Positions 60,025 through 64,000 of a stretch of DNA of 64,000 bases are shown here, piece after piece. Both the position numbers and the translations under genes were made by a program. The notes under the pieces were generated by a model. That model ran no database searches. It saw nothing but the letters and a program-made list of their open reading frames with translations, and was not told the origin of the DNA. The stretch is from Epiperipatus broadwayi. Its lineage: Eukaryota; Onychophora; Udeonychophora; Euonychophora; Peripatidae. How positions within the stretch are numbered: the first letter of the stretch is position 1; each line of letters starts with the position of its first letter. The DNA lies in assembly GCA_028023455.1 (NCBI GenBank), contig JAQFVV010012405.1, forward strand, positions 2,543,149 to 2,607,148, written 5' to 3'.

Positions 60025-61275
60025 TTATTGGTTTACACAAAATTCAAGCCACGATATAGAAATACCCATAGTTATAAAAAAAAAATTAATGAAAACTATA
60101 ATATATAAAAATTGACTGGTTTCAGATCTATATGACTATGCAAGGAAGTTCACTTAGTTTGAAAACATGTTGTTTTTCAGTTTGGGCTGATAGCTTGATA
60201 ATATAACAGAGAAGTAAAAAATAGGTGTTGGAAGGAGAGTGCCTTAGATCATAAAGGGCCAGTGCATTAGTCCAAAATCCAAAGCTTCCCACATCAAAAG
60301 CCATACCTTAAAACTAGTCTGGGGATATTGGACAGAACAACTCACATGAGGGATTTAATAGCTCTCGTATCTAGCATTTATTATTACTTAGTAAAGTATA
60401 CAATAAGTGGCATAGAGATGCCTTAGATCATAAAGGGCCAGTGCATTAGTCCAAAATCCAAAGCTTCCCACATCAAAAGCCATACCTTAAAACTAGTCTG
60501 GGGATATTGGACAGAACAACTCACATGAGGGATTTAATAGCTCTCGTATCTAGCATTTATTATTACTTAGTAAAGCATACAATAAGTGGCATAGAGATGC
60601 CTTGGATCATAAAGGGCCAGTGCATTGGTCCAAAATCCAAAGCTTCCCACATCAAAAGCCATACCTTAAAACTAGTCTGGGGATATTGGACAGAACAACT
60701 CACATGAGGGATTTAATAGCTCTCGTATCTAGCATTTATTATTACTTAGTAAAGCATACAATAAGTGGCATAGAGATGGTGAAAAATTATGCTGTTATAA
60801 CTGTAATATGTAAGCTAAAATCATATGATGAAATCAAGTATTATTGGTTTATACCAAATCCTAGTCACAGGATAGAGCTGCTCATAGTTATAAAATAACT
60901 AAGGACATGATAATATATAGTAACTTAACTGATTTCAGATGTATATGATTATGTAAACAAGTTGGAGTAGATTGAAAACTTTATTTGTTTTTTAGTTTAG
61001 GCTAATATTATCTTGATGGTATAACAAAAAGGCAAAAGATATATGCTAAAAAGAGAGTGATTAAATCCTAAATCTCCATGTGCACTAGTTCAAAATCCAA
61101 AGCCCTAAGCTTGAAACTAGTTTGGTGAAATTGGATAAGACTAGCACATCATATGGCATAGATTATTACTTATTAAAACTTGCAGTAAGTTGCATGGAAA
61201 TAGTGAAAAATTATGCTTCTATGACAGCAATATGTATAAACTAAAGTCATGTCATGGAGTCAGGTGACTTTATAT
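60025..61275 (+). repeat. Two diverged long units of the regional repeat family
   Basis: Sequence at 60025-60840 resembles 60841-61275. Shared blocks include tttcagatctatatgactatg / tttcagatgtatatgattatg, and gtgaaaaattatgct followed by a purine-rich tract. Both resemble the units at 54.7-56.2 kb (for example aaactagtctggggatattgg). The first unit contains the 179-bp tandem triplication. Confidence 0.75.
60241..60777 (+). repeat. Three near-identical 179-bp tandem copies
   Basis: Units start at 60241, 60420 and 60599 with ccttagatcataaagggcc and end gtggcatagagat. Only about three substitutions separate the copies, so the triplication is recent. Since 179 is not a multiple of three, the open frames over it (60507-60707, 60602-60898) repeat each other in shifted frames and are not genes. 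Confidence 0.95.
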
Positions 61276-61279
61276 CCAG

Positions 61280-62065
61280 TTTGTTATTTTTATTAAATTA
61301 TATTTTTATATTTAAAACTTTAATTCAAGTTTATTCATTAATTTTGTCTAAAAGTAATATTTGATTAAGTTCCATGGAACCATCAAACCTTTATATTTTA
61401 AAATATTTATGTAGTATATTTAGTAACCAAATATAAAAATATGTACACATGAAGTTAATTCTGTATAACATCGATACATTACAGTACAAGCTACTTTATA
61501 AATGCATTTTTTACTACATTTTATATAGGAATAATTATTAATAAGCACATTTTTCATTAATAAATCATTTCCACAATAATTTTTGTGAACTCTTATAATA
61601 TCTTACTGTAAGAGATGCAATCCCATTCTATTATTCTATTGTAATCTTGAATAATCAGTGAATAATATAGTGCCAATGAAAACCCCAGACTAGGTTTTAG
61701 TTGTTAATTTTTATTGGTGAGGACACTGTGTTTGCACATATAAATGGCAGTCACATTTTTTGTTCTATTTCTTTATAAACTACTAATATTTTGAATTTAA
61801 ATCCACTTGCTTGTATAGTTAAATGGATCTTACACTATGTTAGATACATTCTACTTTTATAGTCCTCAATAAACATATTATTCATGAAGGTCATTAAATC
61901 AGTCTGAGATCATCCTGGAATAGAGTAATAAATTGAAATACTGATTAAATTAAGAGTAATGTATCACTTTGGTGTGGCAAAAAAAATTTAAAACAGTGTA
62001 TGGATAGCATAGAACAGAAATCATAAAAAAATAATTGATTTATTACTCAGGAGTTCATAAAAAGT
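61280..62065. other. AT-rich non-coding sequence
   Basis: Nothing supportable. Confidence 0.5.
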
Positions 62066-62084
62066 TCAAGTACTGGAATTGCCT

Positions 62085-62165
62085 AAACTGGAATTAATCC
62101 AAAGATCTTATTCTTCAGAGAGTGATGATATTCTACCACTGCACTAATCCATGCAGAACAGCAAA
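62085..62165 (-). repeat. tRNA-like SINE head
   Basis: On the minus strand tggattagtgcagtggtaga (from about 62153) is a good A box and tttggattaattcc (about 62105-62092) a modest B box, at near-tRNA spacing. It belongs with the copies at 3465 and 20950. Confidence 0.5.
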
Positions 62166-62283
62166 ACCATTAAAATATATAACTATTGTCTTAATGTCAA
62201 ATTTGTTTAGCTGTAAAAGAAATTTAGCTTGTGTTCAAAATCTTAAATTGTTTGAATCACAGATAATTAAAAAATTAATAAAG

Positions 62284-62460
62284 ATGATTTCTGATTGAGT
62301 GTAAAATCCATTGCTTAATCACTTGAAACTAATCTGGAAATTCGATCAAAATTCTAGCGTTCAAATAAAAACAAAAGATTTCTGGTTGTATGCAAAATCC
62401 ATTGCTTAATAACTTGGAACCAATTTGGGAATTTCATCAAAGCTCTAATATCAAGTGCTT
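62284..62460. repeat. Two-copy 93-bp tandem repeat
   Basis: The unit begins gatttctg(a/g)ttg and continues aaaatccattgcttaat and acttg(a/g)aac(t/c)aa, at 62284 and 62377. The aaaatcca...aaactaatctgg part is a diverged relative of the repeat family at 54.7 and 60.2 kb. Confidence 0.8.
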
Positions 62461-62469
62461 ATTTATAAG

Positions 62470-64000
62470 TTGTGCTTACAATAAATATCTTAGGAATATA
62501 AATTATAGAATGGATTACTACTTCTAATTCAGATGTCAAAAGCAAGGTGACTAGTATGATATTTTATTGATAAAATATTAATAATTATTTTCAAAGATAT
62601 TATATTTTAGTAAGATGTTTTTCACTGTTAAGAAGAAAATCTGTTATAAAAATGTAATAATTTCATCATTTTTTGAACATATTAATAATTTTTATTAGTC
62701 ATTCTGGACTAGAGATTATTCAGTAATGAATAATATTTTTGTAGTGTAATTTTCATTACACCATTCTACATTGTCTGAAAGTAGTCTAGTGAAAATTACA
62801 TTATAGAACTATTAATCATGCTTTGAATCAGTTTCTTATCAAAATAATTCTCATATTTTATTTTAAATAAGTATTTTATTTGTGAAAGTCCACAATGTGT
62901 AAAATATGAACCCTTATTTATTGTTTTGTAAAACATTATTGACCATATTGCACTCATAGGTTCTCATACTATAGTAATTCTTTTGTTTTTTGTTAGTATT
63001 TTTATTATAGAGATTTAAATGAATGTCTTTCAGAAATTCACATTTTTTAGATAGTTAGAATTTAATTTTAATGTTAGATACTTTACTAGCTCTATTACAA
63101 AATTAATATCTAATCAATTAGTGTTGCATAATTCTGTCACATAAGTACACAATTTTTAAACAAATATCTGCTCAAAACAGTTAATTGCACAGAAGAAATA
63201 GGATATTGAAACAATATTTTGTTAATGTTTTTTAATAACTTAAAACTTTAGTTCTTTTTTCATCTAATCTAATATCATCTGTTATAAGGTTGTAGTTACC
63301 AATGGAAATGCAATTTTATTAATCTTTTTCAGAGTGATTTTCATCTAATCTAATATCATCTGTTATAAGGTGTGCAATTTTCTTAATCTTTTTCAGAGTG
63401 ATTTCTGGTTTTTGCCTATATCATTAATGACTCAGAATTTAAAAGTGGAGCCAATGCATTCATGCATATGACAGCCATCTTTCATTAATTACTAATCTAA
63501 TAGATTGAAGTTGAAAAAACTCTACGGTTTTGAACCCAAGAAACATGTTTATACAATTTTGTAAATTTGAAGGAGGTCAATAACTATAAATATTAATACT
63601 GACATAATAATACTTGATTCTTTCAAATTACTACAATGAACAAGAGAATATATTTTTCTTTAATATAACAACAATTATCAGATGCTAATGCAATTTATTA
63701 ATAACACTCTCAAGTTTTGAATAGTAATGGCAAAATCCAGAACTGCTGGTTACCCTAATTTAGAGTTGATAGCACTAGAGTATAAGAAGAAAAAAACTTT
63801 TATTTACTGCAGTTAGTTGTAATAATCAAGGTATGTTGTGTGGTAATAATTTACAACTTTTTAATAATGGTTTTATTACATTTACTGTTTTTAAATTTTA
63901 CTGCTGCAATTCTTGATTGTGAAATAAAAAGTTAACTTATCCTCTTACTTTGCATGAATTCTCATATTTTATTATAAATTTTTCAATACTTATTACTTTT
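62470..64000. other. AT-rich non-coding sequence
   Basis: Apart from the tandem duplication at 63258-63402, nothing supportable to the end of the window. Confidence 0.5.
63258..63402. repeat. Two-copy tandem repeat of about 80 bp
   Basis: catctaatctaatatcatct followed by gttataaggt occurs at 63261 and 63342, and each copy is followed by aatctttttcagagtgattt. Confidence 0.9.

Noticed and set aside
60507-60898. Overlapping 66- and 98-codon open frames
   Set aside because: They are shifted translations of the 179-bp tandem copies and repeat each other's peptide.
1-64000. CRISPR arrays, bacterial operons or prophage
   Set aside because: No regular spacer-repeat arrays, Shine-Dalgarno-led gene strings or dense coding; the sequence is eukaryotic with introns and transposons.

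Overview
The window is a very AT-rich, CpG-poor stretch of an animal nuclear genome, most likely an invertebrate; the phylum cannot be fixed from the sequence. There is no prokaryotic-style gene layout. Long open frames are almost absent, and nearly everything recognisable is transposable-element sequence: Penelope-like elements (PLEs), LTR retrotransposons, LINE fragments, tRNA-derived SINE-like sequences, hAT and TA-target miniature transposons, and local tandem or inverted repeats. Most short open frames are chance products of AT-rich DNA.

Layout. 0-9 kb: mostly featureless, with a foldback at 1.8-2.3 kb and a tRNA-like SINE head at 3.5 kb. 9.1-10.5 kb: decayed plus-strand PLE with reverse transcriptase and GIY-YIG endonuclease remnants. 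12.1-13.8 kb: LINE reverse-transcriptase fragment, a degenerate tandem array and SINE-like units. 15.0-15.2 kb: a convincing minus-strand terminal coding exon, the best trace of a host gene. 16.7-17.6 kb: TA-flanked inverted-repeat DNA transposon. 19.4-20.75 kb: minus-strand PLE remnant between inverted terminal repeats. 21.64-21.97 kb: hAT miniature element with a perfect 8-bp target duplication. 27.26-33.42 kb: LTR element with 2.1 kb LTRs and only 0.7 kb between them; its right LTR is interrupted by a 1.26 kb near-perfect palindrome with an 11-bp target duplication. 34.5-35.4 kb: probable solo LTR. 38.72-48.26 kb: complete minus-strand LTR element with 3.2 kb LTRs around a deleted internal region that keeps a coiled-coil gag-like frame and an integrase C-terminal tail. 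50.1-51.4 kb: LINE remnant. 52.34-52.67 kb: second hAT miniature element. 53.2-54.3 kb: palindrome whose arms carry a tRNA-like head. 54.7-56.2 and 60.0-62.5 kb: copies of one local repeat family. 57.2-58.3 kb: a CpG-retaining patch with weak exon-like sequence on both strands and a perfect 28-bp palindrome.

Main theme. Three independent inverted-repeat structures (19.5/20.7, 30.4/31.4 and 53.3/54.1 kb) each carry, in both arms, a degenerate hammerhead-ribozyme-like motif: a CTGANGA-like box, a hairpin and a GAAAC-like box. Hammerhead ribozymes are known in PLE terminal repeats. The 53-54 kb case is unusual because the motif sits directly downstream of a tRNA-like A-box/B-box promoter, which suggests a SINE with a PLE-type tail. 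The two full LTR elements share a near-identical, tRNA-Lys-like primer-binding site and insert with the same ATAT target duplication. Neither encodes a working polymerase, so both must have been mobilised by an autonomous relative outside this window.
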